Source: Hymenoscyphus infarciens (taxonomy: Eukaryota; Ascomycota; Leotiomycetes; Helotiales; Helotiaceae). Taken from it: a stretch of 31,568 nucleotides of DNA. This document shows, piece after piece, positions 1 through 10,036 of the stretch. The notes beneath the pieces are model-generated. The model did no database searches, was not told where the DNA came from, and saw only the letters and a program-made list of their open reading frames with translations. The position numbers and the translations under genes are program-made. Location of the stretch: NCBI GenBank assembly GCA_001414345.1, contig LLCB01000479.1:1-31568 (forward strand). The letters run 5' to 3'. Position 1 is the first letter of the stretch; each line of letters starts with the position of its first letter.

Positions 1-1500
1 AAATAGAAGATTCTCTCTTAATTTAAGAGTCTTTTAAGCTTATTTAGTAGATAATATTAATATTTAATACTCTAGATAACTAAATATATCTATATAATAT
101 ATATTAAAGTATACTAGCTAGTAGAGATATAACTAAATAGGAGATTCTCTCTTAATTTAAGAGACTTTTAAGCTTATTTAGTAGATAATACTAAGACTAG
201 ATACTTTAATATATATTCTATAGATTTATTTAGTTATCTAGAGTATTAAGTATTAATATTATCTATTAAATAACCTTAAAAGTCTCTTAAATTAAGAAAG
301 AATGTTCTATTTAGTTATCTAGAGTATCTAGTATTAGTATTATCTATTTAATAAAAGATTAGCTCTTTAATTAGTATTAAATTAGATCACTTTTTATATT
401 ACTTATATAGTATATATAAGAGTAAAAAGCCTTTAATATTAAGAGACTATTAAGCGTATTTAAGGTATTATTATAAAGTGCTAGTATTAAAAGTGTTAAA
501 GTACTATCTCTCTATTATATATATCCCCCTCTCTATACTCTCTAGATCTTTATTATATATCTAGATCTTAAATAAGACTATTATCCTAGGTAGTAAAAAG
601 AGTATTAGATCGTTCCTCTATATTTAATAATATCTCGATTCAAAAGTTAGAGTTAAATTAATCTTAGAGAAGTAGGAGTATTATATTATAATAATCTTCT
701 ATAAGGCGATTAGAAGTATTAGGCGTAGTAGGCTATAGAGGATTAGTAAAAAGGCTCTTAAATTAAGAGGCTTTACTTATATTACTAAGGAACTTACGCT
801 TTACTAAATATACCTCTAAGAAAGCTTACTTATAATTATAACTATACTATAAGACGTCCTCCTTTAATTATATATTATTATATATAATAAGCTAATAAAG
901 TAAGTAAAAGCCTCTGAAAGTAAGAGGCTTTTAACTTATAGGATCGACTGTTAAGTAGTGGCCGCGGCGGTAGGAATAGTATTTAGTCGTTCTATTAGCT
1001 CTCTAAGTTCTATTAGTATTAATTTAAAATATTATATAACTATATATATATATTAGAATATTTCCTAAATATGTAAAGCTTATAGAACCGTCTAAGGTAT
1101 ATACTATAAGCGTTTAGCGGGATCTAGGTTATTAGTAGCGAGGAGGCTATTTATAGAACGCTTTCTATCTTAACAGGTGCGCTAGGCTTATAATCGAATA
1201 CTATATATTAAAGAGTAATTAGTATATGTTATTAGAGTACTTTAGAGCTTTTAGAAAGCTCCTAAGAGCTCTAGGAGTAGTAGAGGGGAGTAAATATTAT
1301 AGAGTAAAAGAGAAACTTACTAGATGCTCTAAGAGTGTAATTTAGCCTATTCCTAGCCCCGCATAACCTCACCGTTCGCGAAGGTGAATATAGAAGGCAT
1401 ATTAATTGATTTAAAGCTATTCGGAGACGAAAAAGAGACGGTTTACAACCGCGGCCGCGGTTGAAAGTGTGCCTGATACTCAAAAGTTACGTCGCGATTT
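1..1500. repeat. AT-rich, RIP-like repeat block
   Basis: This block is very AT-rich, TpA-dense and stop-dense in all frames, and I recognise no gene in it. It contains three related copies of one segment of about 60-80 bp. Two are direct, at about 1-60 and 134-193, and share the pattern gattctctcttaatttaag. One is inverted, at about 232-312. A small inverted repeat lies at about 905-931 (AAAAGCCTCT/AGAGGCTTTT). GC-rich islands remain only near 960-972 and 1446-1463. The C-to-T bias at CpA sites is what RIP produces in ascomycete repeats. The parent element cannot be identified by eye. Confidence 0.7.
1446..1463. repeat. Perfect 18-bp GC-rich palindrome
   Basis: CAACCGCGGCCGCGGTTG reads the same on both strands and lies at the edge of an AT-rich RIP-like block. 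It contains no CpA on the G+C core, so it could survive RIP unchanged. A related GGCCGCGG string occurs at about 960-967. Its function is unknown; it may be a residue of a transposon end. Confidence 0.6.
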
Positions 1501-3873
1501 GAGGTTATCTATACTTTTTTTTTTGGTAGGGTAAGCACGTGATTTACTAATTAGGCCTAGCGGGCTTGGCAACGCCAGGTTTCAGACCACGGTCCCACAC
1601 CTAAAAACTGTCAATCCGCCTGTAGAATTAAATAGGCCTAAAGGATTACAAATAAAATTAAAAAAAAATGAACAAATTAACATTTATTGGGGAATTGAAC
1701 CTTAGATTCTCTCTGACAGGGCTGTTTTAATGTTAGTTTCTTGTCTTTAAGGGTTGTTAGTTGAGAAGACTTACAATCGAACCCCGGTCTCCTGCGCTTA
1801 TAAGCGACTAAAGTCACGTGATAAGCGGAAATCATAACTACTAGACCATTAAAGATGTCATTGCTTAGATGAGAGAAGAAGTGTTTATTTGAAAATATAA
1901 ATCTTTGGCTTTGAAGTGGGGGTGGGTTACCCCGTATTAATCCTATTGGTTGGAAGTATCGCTCGTAATAAGGCTGAGATGGCTTTTGTGGAGACTGGAG
2001 CTTATACTTTAATAGTAGTTTTCCTTATAAAGAGAAGGAAGTGTAGATTCCATAATTTTAAATTTAGGGCTCTTTAAGCTCAAAACCGTTTAAAACCCCG
2101 TTGTGTTATGGGATTCAAGAGCTGGCTCGCTAATATTCAGGCTTAGCGAGGCCCTTGCTGGCACACCCGACGGACCTTCAACCACCCTCTGATAAACACT
2201 TCAGAATAACACTAATTCTCGACTATGAAATTTAGATCGTGGTTCACGAAATTTTGGGACCCGCTCCTAGTAGAATACTTAGTAACTCCCGAGATCCTGC
2301 AGCTTTATGGGACGTTACTTCCAGTCTTCTTCCATAGTATCGATTTCCTATATCGAACTGTTATACCGATACCTTATTTTACTTTACAATACGGAAATCT
2401 TAAGTCAACCGAGACTGGATCTAGCTATCTATTTTCTCTCTTGTGGTAAGCAAACTACGGCCACCTTCGGCCCAGTCTCTGTGTAAGATAGGAAAGGTAA
2501 CTGGAAAAGAGCCCTGAAAAGTGTTTATTAATCTGGCCCCTCTAAGACAGGTTACTAGCTGATCTGCTAAACAGGGTAAACAGAGGGAGTTGCCTCTTAT
2601 CTGCAACCCTCTCTTGTAGTACCCCGCAAATGCATGTCTTAGTTCTTGTGGAATCGCGGTCTGTTGCTGAGCGGGTATAAACTCTAGCTCCCTCGGGTAC
2701 GGTTATATAATTGGCTTCTTTTCATTTGTCAATATATAAAGTGGTGATTGACCTCGATTTTTGACTGTACTACTCTATAGTTGCACCGTTTTGGCTCGGC
2801 CCTCTAGGAAAGTTAGCTCTGTAGTAGGCGTGTATAAAAAGCTCCTCCCCGCTTTCCTTTGTACGTTGAATTACCAGCTACATCGTTTGTCACTCGGTAT
2901 CGTATGCTTCATTTCGGCTTATACACTGAGCCGAACAACCTCCTCTTCTGCTTGCTTTTTTGTCAGAGATAACGTGGGTTATTTCACCCCTGTGGACAAT
3001 TTCAATTGGTGGCTTGCAAATATGCAATCGCCCTGTTGCCCTCTTGGGACTCGCTTCTCCCCCTTCTTCTATACACGGCCACGACACACATGATATCACG
3101 ACAATTCTCCCCGGGGTATCATTCCATCATCCACTACCACCGCAGACAGCTTGGAAGAACGTCACTGGACGCTGTGCTATAAACAGAGCAATAAACTACT
3201 CCTGTAAGCTCTTGAAAACCTTCCGTTCGTTACGATAATTACATAGCTGGATGATGAGATTGTCTTTTAAGTTTACCGCTGTTTGAGTAGACATTGTGAA
3301 GCTGTTTTGGGTATCGCCCTTGTCGTCGCCCTTGAGTAACCGTACTGTTTGTTTGGTTTTCATGTTCCGCTGACTATAAGTATACTCTATCTCTAGCACT
3401 TTTAAGTACTAATTACTCACCACTTTCAATCTTAATTTCAATACTCCCACACCCCTTAACTAAGATAACAATCAACCTTCTGGAATAATAATCGGCAATA
3501 ACAATCGACAACACCAATCACTAAAACAACATTTGTTAGTATCTCACCTCTCTTAGTAGCTGCAATTTCTTCTCCTAAGCAGTGCTTTGGCTTTAGTAAA
3601 ACAACGATTTGAGACATCTTTCACCCGTTATCTGAATGTGCTACCTTTCTTCGTAGCTTGACATTCCTAACCTAAAGCACCATAATTTAATATCTTGCTA
3701 AGGGTTCTCTTATCTGCGCCGACCCTTCACTTTATTTAACGATTCTATTGACATCGAATATATCCTACACGACTACGTTTTGCCTAAGTAACATTGCTTA
3801 CTTCGACAAGTCCTCTGGCTTACCTTAGATTTAATTTGATATTAACACATTTCTATGAGTTCGACGCCATTTG
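1500..3873. other. Intergenic DNA, no supported gene
   Basis: Apart from the tRNA-like relic at 1766-1855, I see no gene here that can be supported. Short open frames exist, for example at 2761-3093 on +, but they lack domains, plausible intron signals and consistent amino-acid composition. Base composition is intermediate between the RIP-like edge and the gene island. Confidence 0.5.
1766..1855 (-). pseudogene. tRNA-Asp-like relic
   Basis: On the minus strand, from 1855 downwards, the sequence has a good A box (TGGTCTAGTAGT) and B box (GGTTCGATT) at tRNA spacing. The anticodon region reads CTTATCA, where tRNA-Asp would have CTTGTCA. About 20 extra bases follow the anticodon and fit a tRNA intron. 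The 3' half of the acceptor stem does not pair with the 5' half (TCTTTAA), and several differences are G-to-A, as RIP would give. I therefore call it a decayed copy, not a working gene. A second, weaker T-arm-like string (GGTTCAATTCCCC) lies on the same strand at about 1688-1700. Confidence 0.4.
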
Positions 3874-4224
3874 CTCTACGTCACTAATTACGAAACGGTT
3901 CTATCTACGGCTATGACAACGTAAAAGGCTCTACTTGCTTCTAAAGCATTTAAGGGCAGACTCTAGACTAATAGCTCTGACCTCGCTCTAACCGGCAATC
4001 TGAAAACCTCGCAATCGACTCAAACATCGAACCCTGTTACTGTCTTGAAATCTTCTTCGCTATCCGAACGTCGACTCGAAAAGGCAGAACGAGCCTCGAA
4101 ATGGTTGCTCCCACAGGACAGAGACTGTCGGTCTTGGGCTGTCTCCGAGTTTGATGCTCATCAACAGATGGAAAGAGAAAGACACCAGGCTCATTTGGAG
4201 AAGATTTCGAAAGCGGAATATTGA
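3874..4224 (+). pseudogene. C-terminal fragment of unrecognised protein, disrupted
   Basis: One reading frame runs through this interval to a TGA at 4222-4224, interrupted only by a TAA and a TAG in its first half. The last 84 codons, from about 3973, are open and have natural protein composition: Ser/Thr-rich, then an acidic and basic Glu/Arg/Gln/His helix-like tail with pattern MERERHQAHLEKISKAEY. There is no start codon after the last in-frame stop. I do not recognise the family. It may be the remains of a gene whose CAA/CAG codons became stops, or a chance frame. Confidence 0.3.
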
Positions 4225-5202
4225 TTGTTGAAGATTTGGGGAGTTGCGGACCGCTTACGACTTTTTGTTGTGGCACATTTTGGTGATTTTTGAGCGAGGT
4301 GTTGGATGTGAAGTGCGTATGTGGTGTTATGTTTGGAGTTGCTGATGATGTTCGTGGTTAACACTGTGGGATGTGAAGCTGAGTGCAACCAAGTAACAAA
4401 TGCATGAGATGTTGAGTTGTAATGTTTCTAGGGAGTGCATAGTTTTCTTTTCTCTCAACTTCAATCAGTCGTTTGTACGGTATCTACTTGTTCTTCCGCT
4501 CTATTTCCCCTGGTTAGCTTTTGGGCGTCTTTGCTTGCTGTCTCTTAACTCACATTCTGTGTCCCAATTTGCTTATTTCCGATATAAGAGCAATGAAAAT
4601 CTCGTGCCCGCGTTTAGCGTAAACTAGGAATTAAGTTCATTGTACATGATATTTATGGCAGTCTGTAATTGTAATGATTTGCTGTCCTTCCTGAACAAGA
4701 AACTTCATTCATTCAAAAAACTGCGGGGTATGAGTTCTTCCGGTAGGGATTGGAGTGTATATGGAACGATTATCAATGTATGCTCTTTTCGCTTCTACTC
4801 CCAACTTGCAATGTGGTTATGGTTCTTCTCTTCAAGTAATGGTTCCTGGTTTTGTTCAAGTGCGATTGTTGAGAACACCTCTCCTTGAAGCCGCCAAAAG
4901 CTTCCCAATGGCTATTACTTGAAGCTTTGGTCATTGTGTTGAGCTGCACCACATGTGCATGGTTACTTTTGGGCGAAATTCTTGGTATCCTAGGGGAAGG
5001 AATGAAAAATGGCCGACATCTCAATGCTCACTTTAAGCGAAGTGAAAGGGGGGGGGGGGGGGGGGGGGTAAACGATACAATCTTGTTCCTTCGCAACTTA
5101 GGATACTTTATCTACTTATATACACGGAAAAAAGATAAAATCCCCAAGATAGCAATCTATATCGGTTCGCAAGTAAATTCCCTGCTCTCTCCTGTGCCCA
5201 AT
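4225..5202. other. Intergenic stretch with a long G homopolymer
   Basis: I see no supported gene here. The minus strand between about 4700 and 4990 has a frame broken by several TGA/TAA codons at CGA/CAA-like positions. It may be further debris of the relic at 5203-5927. A run of 21 G residues lies at 5048-5068. Confidence 0.4.
5048..5068. repeat. Homopolymer of 21 G
   Basis: This is an uninterrupted run of 21 G residues on + (C on -). Runs this long are rare in ascomycete genomes and unstable in both replication and sequencing, so the exact length should be treated as uncertain. It lies just 3' of the minus-strand relic at 5203-5927. Confidence 0.9.
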
Positions 5203-5927
5203 CTATATATGCTTTTCGCTGAATTCCGTTTCTCTTCCGGATTTCTTTATCAAACAAGTAAAGATGGTGATGTACTGTCTCCATCCATCACCAGCTTTCT
5301 CCATGGGGTTATGTCCTGCGTCCGCAACCCTACAAGTGTTGTCTCTTCCAACATTCGTAGCGCCAGATCCCAAACACTTTATCTCACTGTTTCAGAACAA
5401 ACCCCACCAGCTACTCTTGAAGTAATTTTGGTCTCCAGAAGTAGATCCATAGATGAACTCGGAGTTGAAATATGCTGGAAGTCCATCGGTATAAGATCCG
5501 CCGTTGTTGTGGCTTCCGACTGGTGGAACACTGATTGGGCCACTTTGAATACCGGTTTTGTCCGAACTGGAGGTCCAGACTTTGGTGGTAGCGCTTTTGG
5601 CAATTTCGTAGAATGGTCCGGAGTTTTTGCTTTGCATGTTACGAGATTCGCTTTGGGTTTAGTTAGTAAGCGGAGAGGAAGTGATGAACTTGCTGATTGT
5701 GACTTACTTTAAGTATTGCTACTGGTGGTGAGGTAGTTACTTGCTTGACAGGTGTTGATGAGTTGGACTTCTGGGGGCCGGGGGCCCTATAGCTTCTGGC
5801 TCTCTTGCAGCAATTATTCCAGTTGGCTCTCCGATTATTATTGGTGATGCATGGATGTGGGCAGCGGAGATGGAGGGAGTATGTGGGAGTTTTTGGCGAA
5901 CATGATGTTGTTAATTGAAATTTTCAT
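5203..5927 (-). pseudogene. Frameshifted gene for a putative secreted protein
   Basis: On the minus strand an ATG at 5927-5925 opens a short frame (MKISINNIMFAK). It continues naturally only if the frame shifts at an A5 run, giving an Ile/Ala/Pro-rich stretch (ASPIIIGEP, AAREPEAIGPPAP) like the processed N-terminus of a secreted fungal protein. Another shift at a C5 run enters a Ser/Thr/Pro stretch. A separate 81-codon frame (5637-5392) has well-formed composition (SGPFYEIAKSATT, TDGLPAYFNSEFIYG). After a TGA it stays open for another 62 codons, to a TAG at 5203-5205. A GTAAGT donor and an ACTAAC branch string lie between the two halves, but no splice restores one frame. I do not recognise the family. 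The opposite-strand frame 4885-5712 overlaps it and looks less protein-like. Confidence 0.35.
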
Positions 5928-6375
5928 TTGGGAATAAAAGTTAAAGAAAGTGAGAAGTCTTGGGATGATTGATATGGGTGAGCTGTAGGTAAGGACTGTT
6001 TGAGTTTAGAAAAGTCACTACAAAGTACTTATACTCCTTTCTTATGAACATTTTTTTTTAATGTTTATAGCCTCTAAGATATTTCCTGCTATCGATTTGA
6101 TACCTTTTTTTCGATCATCAGCCTTATTTCAACGTCTTATCGGCAACTGCATCCTGAAGATTAGAGGCGATGAAGATATCTTTAAACTGCGCGATATTTT
6201 TCTTTTCCCACATTTATTTCACGGCTATAGAGTGTTGAAAACCTCTTTGCGGCGAGGTATTCGTGCACGCTAATCCTCGGAAGCATCTGGTGAGAACTCC
6301 ACTCAAAAACGGAGACATAAATGTTTCACATTTTCTAAAAAGCTAAACTGTACGCGCTTTTGTTTGTTTTACTCG
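5928..6375. other. Intergenic, nothing recognised
   Basis: There is a small open frame on + (6061-6273, 70 codons), but it has no domain or context to support it. No RNA gene or clear regulatory site is visible. Confidence 0.4.
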
Positions 6376-7079
6376 CCGGGTACGGCATCCCGTATGTACC
6401 AAAAGTCGGAAACGACTAAATCGCAAATCGTAAATCGTAAATCGTAAATCGTAAATTATAAAGTATTACTTTTTATAAGTATAAAATATAATATTTTTTA
6501 CTTTAAGTTCTCTCTCCCTCCTTCTCCCCTCTCTTCCCCTCTCTATATTAAGACTAGATAGTCTTAACTATAATAACTAATTAAAGAATAGAGAGAAAGA
6601 ACGAGTATTACATGTATAATAGTAACATTGCCTCCTCGCTATCGATCCCTATTATCTAACTCTTCTTTTATATTATTCCTATTATTTTTAGATAAATAAG
6701 AGAGAAAGAGAAAGAAGGGAAGAGGGAAGAGGGAAGAGGGAAGGGGGGAAGAGTAGGGGGAAGAGTAGGGGGAATGTTTACTTTAAACTCCCCTTACCCA
6801 CGCTAGGAAAAACCCTCCCCTAGAATGTTTACTCACCCCCTCACCTTACTCTTATCCTTCTCCCACTCTCTCCTACACTCTCTCCTACACTCTCTTAGTA
6901 TACGTAATATATAGAAGAATAGAATAAGAGAGCAAGAGAGTAAGAGAGCAAGAAAGCAAGAGAGCAAGAGAATAGAGTAATATAGTTTAAGATTTGCTAT
7001 ATCCCTTTTATAATTTACGATTTGCGATTTACGATTTAGTCGATTTCGGCTTTTGGTATATACAGGACGCCCTACCGGG
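6376..7079. mobile_element. Non-autonomous TIR element with heptamer-repeat ends
   Basis: Two inverted arms of about 70-90 bp face each other at 6376-6465 and 6995-7079. From the outside in, each arm reads CCGGGTA/CCCGGTA, then GTACCAAAAG/ATACCAAAAG, then a CGACTAAATCG block, and ends in TAAATTATAAA. The inner part is a tandem array of AAATCGT-type heptamers, with more copies in the left arm than in the right. The interior of about 530 bp has no coding frame. It holds a long purine tract (about 6690-6775) followed by a pyrimidine tract (about 6838-6897). I see no clear target-site duplication. This structure fits a MITE or foldback element; the superfamily is unknown. Confidence 0.75.
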
Positions 7080-7839
7080 CCCGAAGCGCTTCACTGATTA
7101 TAGTATCTCTCTGAAAAATCTTTCAACTATAGCGGCTTCTAATTCCAAGAAATTCTTGAATATTTTTGATCTAAGTTCTAACAATTACCTAGCTAGTAAA
7201 AAATCGTTTCGGAGAAGACTAAGTAAGAGAGAGTAAAAAGGCAGTACTTACAAGCTATTCTTCTATATAACGGACTTCGAAATCATTGAATTTATAGCTT
7301 TAAAACTTAAGATACTTAGCCTATTCGGTTCTTGCCGCCTATCTCTTATTAAGGAACTTATATAAGACTTGTCTAAGAATTGACAAAAAGATTTGGGTTG
7401 AAAACTATCTAGGTATTAAAGAACCAAGGTTCTGAGTTTTTGCCATTATAAGCGGAGCTATCAGAAGGGGGTTTTTTTGGGGACGATGGTCATTGAAAAA
7501 TACTTCAGGTTCGTAGCTGCCCACCTAGCCCTCGTTCGTCAAGCTTTCTGGGGGAATTCACGTAAAATATTCTCAAACAATTTTAAATTAGCCCAGATAG
7601 TTGGAGCAATCAACATTAGAAAGTTAGAACAACCATCGCGAGCTAATCCATGGCCTCTACTCTCAAAGCCACAGCTATTCCCACAAAAAAAATGAATATA
7701 AAAAATTGATATGAACCCTCTATAAGTAACGTGAATAGTTACTTGGTCCTGCGACTTATTCGCTCACAAGGTGCGGGTCTTGTTATACGAGTAGCTTATA
7801 TCCCGAAGCACTCTTGTACTTGCAAATATTGTCTTATTA
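7080..7839. other. Intergenic, nothing recognised
   Basis: AT-rich unique-looking DNA between two transposon-like elements. A 72-codon frame on + (7477-7695) has no supporting features and I leave it out as a gene. Confidence 0.4.
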
Positions 7840-8504
7840 TTAATTATACGGTAATTGACACAAATGCCAATTTTTCAATTAATAGAGACAGAAATGCCAC
7901 CTAATTAGTTTATTTCTAACAGAAATGCTACTCTTATACTATTTATTTATTTTATGTGCTTCTTATACGTTTTTTAGTGTATTTGTTATTTATTTAATAT
8001 AAGTAAAATAGTGGCATTTGTGTCTAAAATAGGTAGTATTTCTGTTAGGAATAAAATAGTGGTATTTATATTAGTAAAATAGTAGTATATCTATTAGTTA
8101 CTATTTACTCTTTTTAGGTGAATCCTCGCCTAAAAATAGTAAATAGTAACTAAGTATATATAAACCTTCTCTAAGTAAAGAAATTCCTAAAAAACAACAC
8201 CAAAATATGTGTATTAATACCTTTAAAGTATATATAATATAGGTAGATTTATTTAATTTATTAATTTTTTAGTATATTAGTATATATAAATATATGAATT
8301 ATTAAAATACTTCTACTAATAGAAGTGCTACCTATTTTAGACATAAATGCTACTATTCCTAATTTATTATTTTAGTAGTAAAACCACTACTAAATAAATG
8401 AATGGCATGAGAGTGGCATTTCTGTCAGAAATAAATTAATTAGGTGGCATTTCTGTCTTTATTAACTTAAAAGGTGGCATTTATGTCAATTACCGTTAAT
8501 TATA
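7840..8504. mobile_element. Mutator-like MITE with perfect 9-bp TSD
   Basis: The element is 7849-8495 (647 bp). Its ends are perfect inverted 12-mers (CGGTAATTGACA ... TGTCAATTACCG), part of diverged TIRs of about 110 bp. Identical 9-bp copies of TTAATTATA flank it directly at 7840-7848 and 8496-8504, so it is a target-site duplication. A TSD of 9 bp with long TIRs is typical of Mutator-like elements, so I infer a non-autonomous MULE. Each arm carries several spaced copies of an ATGCCA(C)/(G)TGGCAT motif followed or preceded by a GACAGAAAT-like string. The centre holds a strong hairpin (8094-8153). No coding frame is present. Confidence 0.88.
8094..8153. repeat. Central hairpin of the MULE-like MITE
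   Basis: Two 25-bp arms (8094-8118 and 8129-8153) are complementary with one mismatch and are separated by a 10-nt loop (TGAATCCTCG). The arms begin TTAGTTACTATTTACT. It sits near the middle of the element at 7849-8495 and could be a nested foldback or part of the element's own structure. Confidence 0.85.
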
Positions 8505-8959
8505 ATTGAAACACTCGTCTGATTATGTTAACGAAGCACAGGCATTGGATCTCAATCTTTGGGGGGGGGATTCAAAATGGGAGCAATCATCGAAAGGCTT
8601 ACAGTTCGGTTAGTGCGTAAAAGCTAGTTATAGGCGCAGTAAAGTCGAGTAGAGCACAGTAGAGTAGCGAGGTCCTACCCTACTCTGCTCGAGGGGTTTC
8701 GTGCAGTGATTGAGGAATATTTTCTCACGCTGAGTACTATTATGAAATACACCCAGAGAGGTCAGTCTATGTAGTATTAGAGGAGGAGAAAGCGCAAGTA
8801 TGATTAAGAAACACTGATTGAATTGTATGATACAACATAGGTATCTATGCCTTGCTGCCATGCCCCCATAAAAATCCTAAACGCCATTTTGGTATCCTCG
8901 CTATGCCCATTGTTCCATTAACGCCATTTTTTTACCCCGGTACTCCGACGTCCAACTTC
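8505..8959. other. Intergenic, downstream of TFB3
   Basis: No gene is recognised. This stretch contains the 3' flank of TFB3 (minus strand) and an imperfect inverted segment around 8647-8695 (cagtagagtag / ctactctg). Confidence 0.4.
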
Positions 8960-10036
8960 TCAAAATACATCGTCGCCCCCCGATGCTTGAGTAACAGCTT
9001 TCATGTCGGCAGTAGAGGTGGCTGCTGGTTGACTTCTACTAGCTATCTCGTCCTCGATAAAGACCCCCAGTCCAGAGAAAGCCTCGAACATACTCCTTCC
9101 ATAATATTCATGTAGACTGTAACCTCCAGTCATATGTTTCGGCTCCTTTGCGAAACCTGCGACGTACTCGTTTTCGTAATGATTTTGTAAGACATATCTC
9201 GTAGGTGTAAGATTGAGCCCACCGAATGGATCGTATTCCTTTTCTGCCACAGGAGCGACCTTTTTCTTCAGTCCTCGTATGGAAAGTCCAGAGTCCCTCG
9301 CGCCAGCAGCAGTCGATTCATTTATCGAAGAATCCGTCAAGTTCCTCCTAGCAGAACTCTTCTTCAAAATGACCTTCTGAGCTTGTCGGGTAATGGCATT
9401 CGCATCCTCATTACTATTCGCCAACCTCTCAATCGCATTCCTCTTGGCCTTCTCCACATCCAGCTTCTCCTCCTCCTGTTCCCTCGCAATAGCCAGTCGT
9501 CGTTGTTTAGCTGCCTCCCTATCCGCTTTCTCCCTCCTCCTCTCCAAATCTGCGGCCTCCAATCCAGACTTCTTATTCTCCTCAATCTGAGCAAGGTTAT
9601 CAGCACGATATTTATTCAATTCTTGCTCTGCCTTCGCCTTCTCCTTCGGAGTCCCCTTCAATAAATCAAACACCAAATTTTCCACAACTTCAAGGTAATC
9701 ATTCCAATGTCCCAAGGTATTGAAATCCTCTTGTCTCCGATTAAAAACATCGCCGACTCGTTTTCGGATATCGCATTCCTCTTCTACTTTCAAGTCGGCG
9801 AAGAAAGCCTTATGGAATCCCTTTTTTCGAAGCGTCTTCCCGCATCGAGGGACGGGACAGGATGTGGGACCTGAGGTGAAGATTCGGTCGACGCAGGTGG
9901 AACACATTTTGTGGTAGCATTCCGGGTTGATGAGGAATTGGAGGGAGGGGTTGAGGTAGCGGTTTGATTTGCAGACGGGGCAGATGTCGTCAAGGGGGTT
10001 GTCCGATATGGAGAGTTTGTTTGGGTTGCGTAACAT
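8960..10036 (-). CDS. tfb3: TFB3/MAT1, CDK-activating kinase assembly factor of TFIIH
   Basis: This uninterrupted frame encodes 358 residues. An N-terminal C3HC4 RING finger has ligands C19, C22, C40, H42, C45, C48, C60 and C65, with the family signature YLNP...FLINPECYHKMC and FTSGP. A central charged coiled coil (about residues 150-230) and a conserved C-terminal block (EYDPFGGL...) follow. In yeast and mammals this protein assembles Kin28/CDK7 with its cyclin and anchors the kinase to the TFIIH core, so it acts in the nucleus in transcription initiation and repair. An in-frame upstream ATG at 10093 would add 19 residues. I prefer the inner ATG because the family begins shortly before the RING and the extension would code through a GC-alternating tract. 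It is divergent from nudC, 265 bp apart. Confidence 0.95.
   Translation of the reverse strand: MLRNPNKLSISDNPLDDICPVCKSNRYLNPSLQFLINPECYHKMCSTCVDRIFTSGPTSCPVPRCGKTLRKKGFHKAFFADLKVEEECDIRKRVGDVFNRRQEDFNTLGHWNDYLEVVENLVFDLLKGTPKEKAKAEQELNKYRADNLAQIEENKKSGLEAADLERRREKADREAAKQRRLAIAREQEEEKLDVEKAKRNAIERLANSNEDANAITRQAQKVILKKSSARRNLTDSSINESTAAGARDSGLSIRGLKKKVAPVAEKEYDPFGGLNLTPTRYVLQNHYENEYVAGFAKEPKHMTGGYSLHEYYGRSMFEAFSGLGVFIEDEIASRSQPAATSTADMKAVTQASGGDDVF

Noticed and set aside
905..931. Hairpin resembling a bacterial terminator
   Set aside because: Inverted repeats are expected in RIP-degraded repeats, and the eukaryotic context makes an intrinsic terminator implausible.
2761..3238. Two overlapping plus-strand frames (110 and 92 codons)
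   Set aside because: No domains, no consistent signal peptide or intron signals, and overlapping open frames on the other strand.
4885..5712. 275-codon plus-strand frame
   Set aside because: It reads through the 21-G run as polyglycine, has no domain or coherent composition, and lies opposite a better minus-strand relic.
9364..9664. Open frames on both strands inside tfb3
   Set aside because: They are shadows of the Arg/Lys/Glu-rich coiled-coil coding sequence of tfb3.
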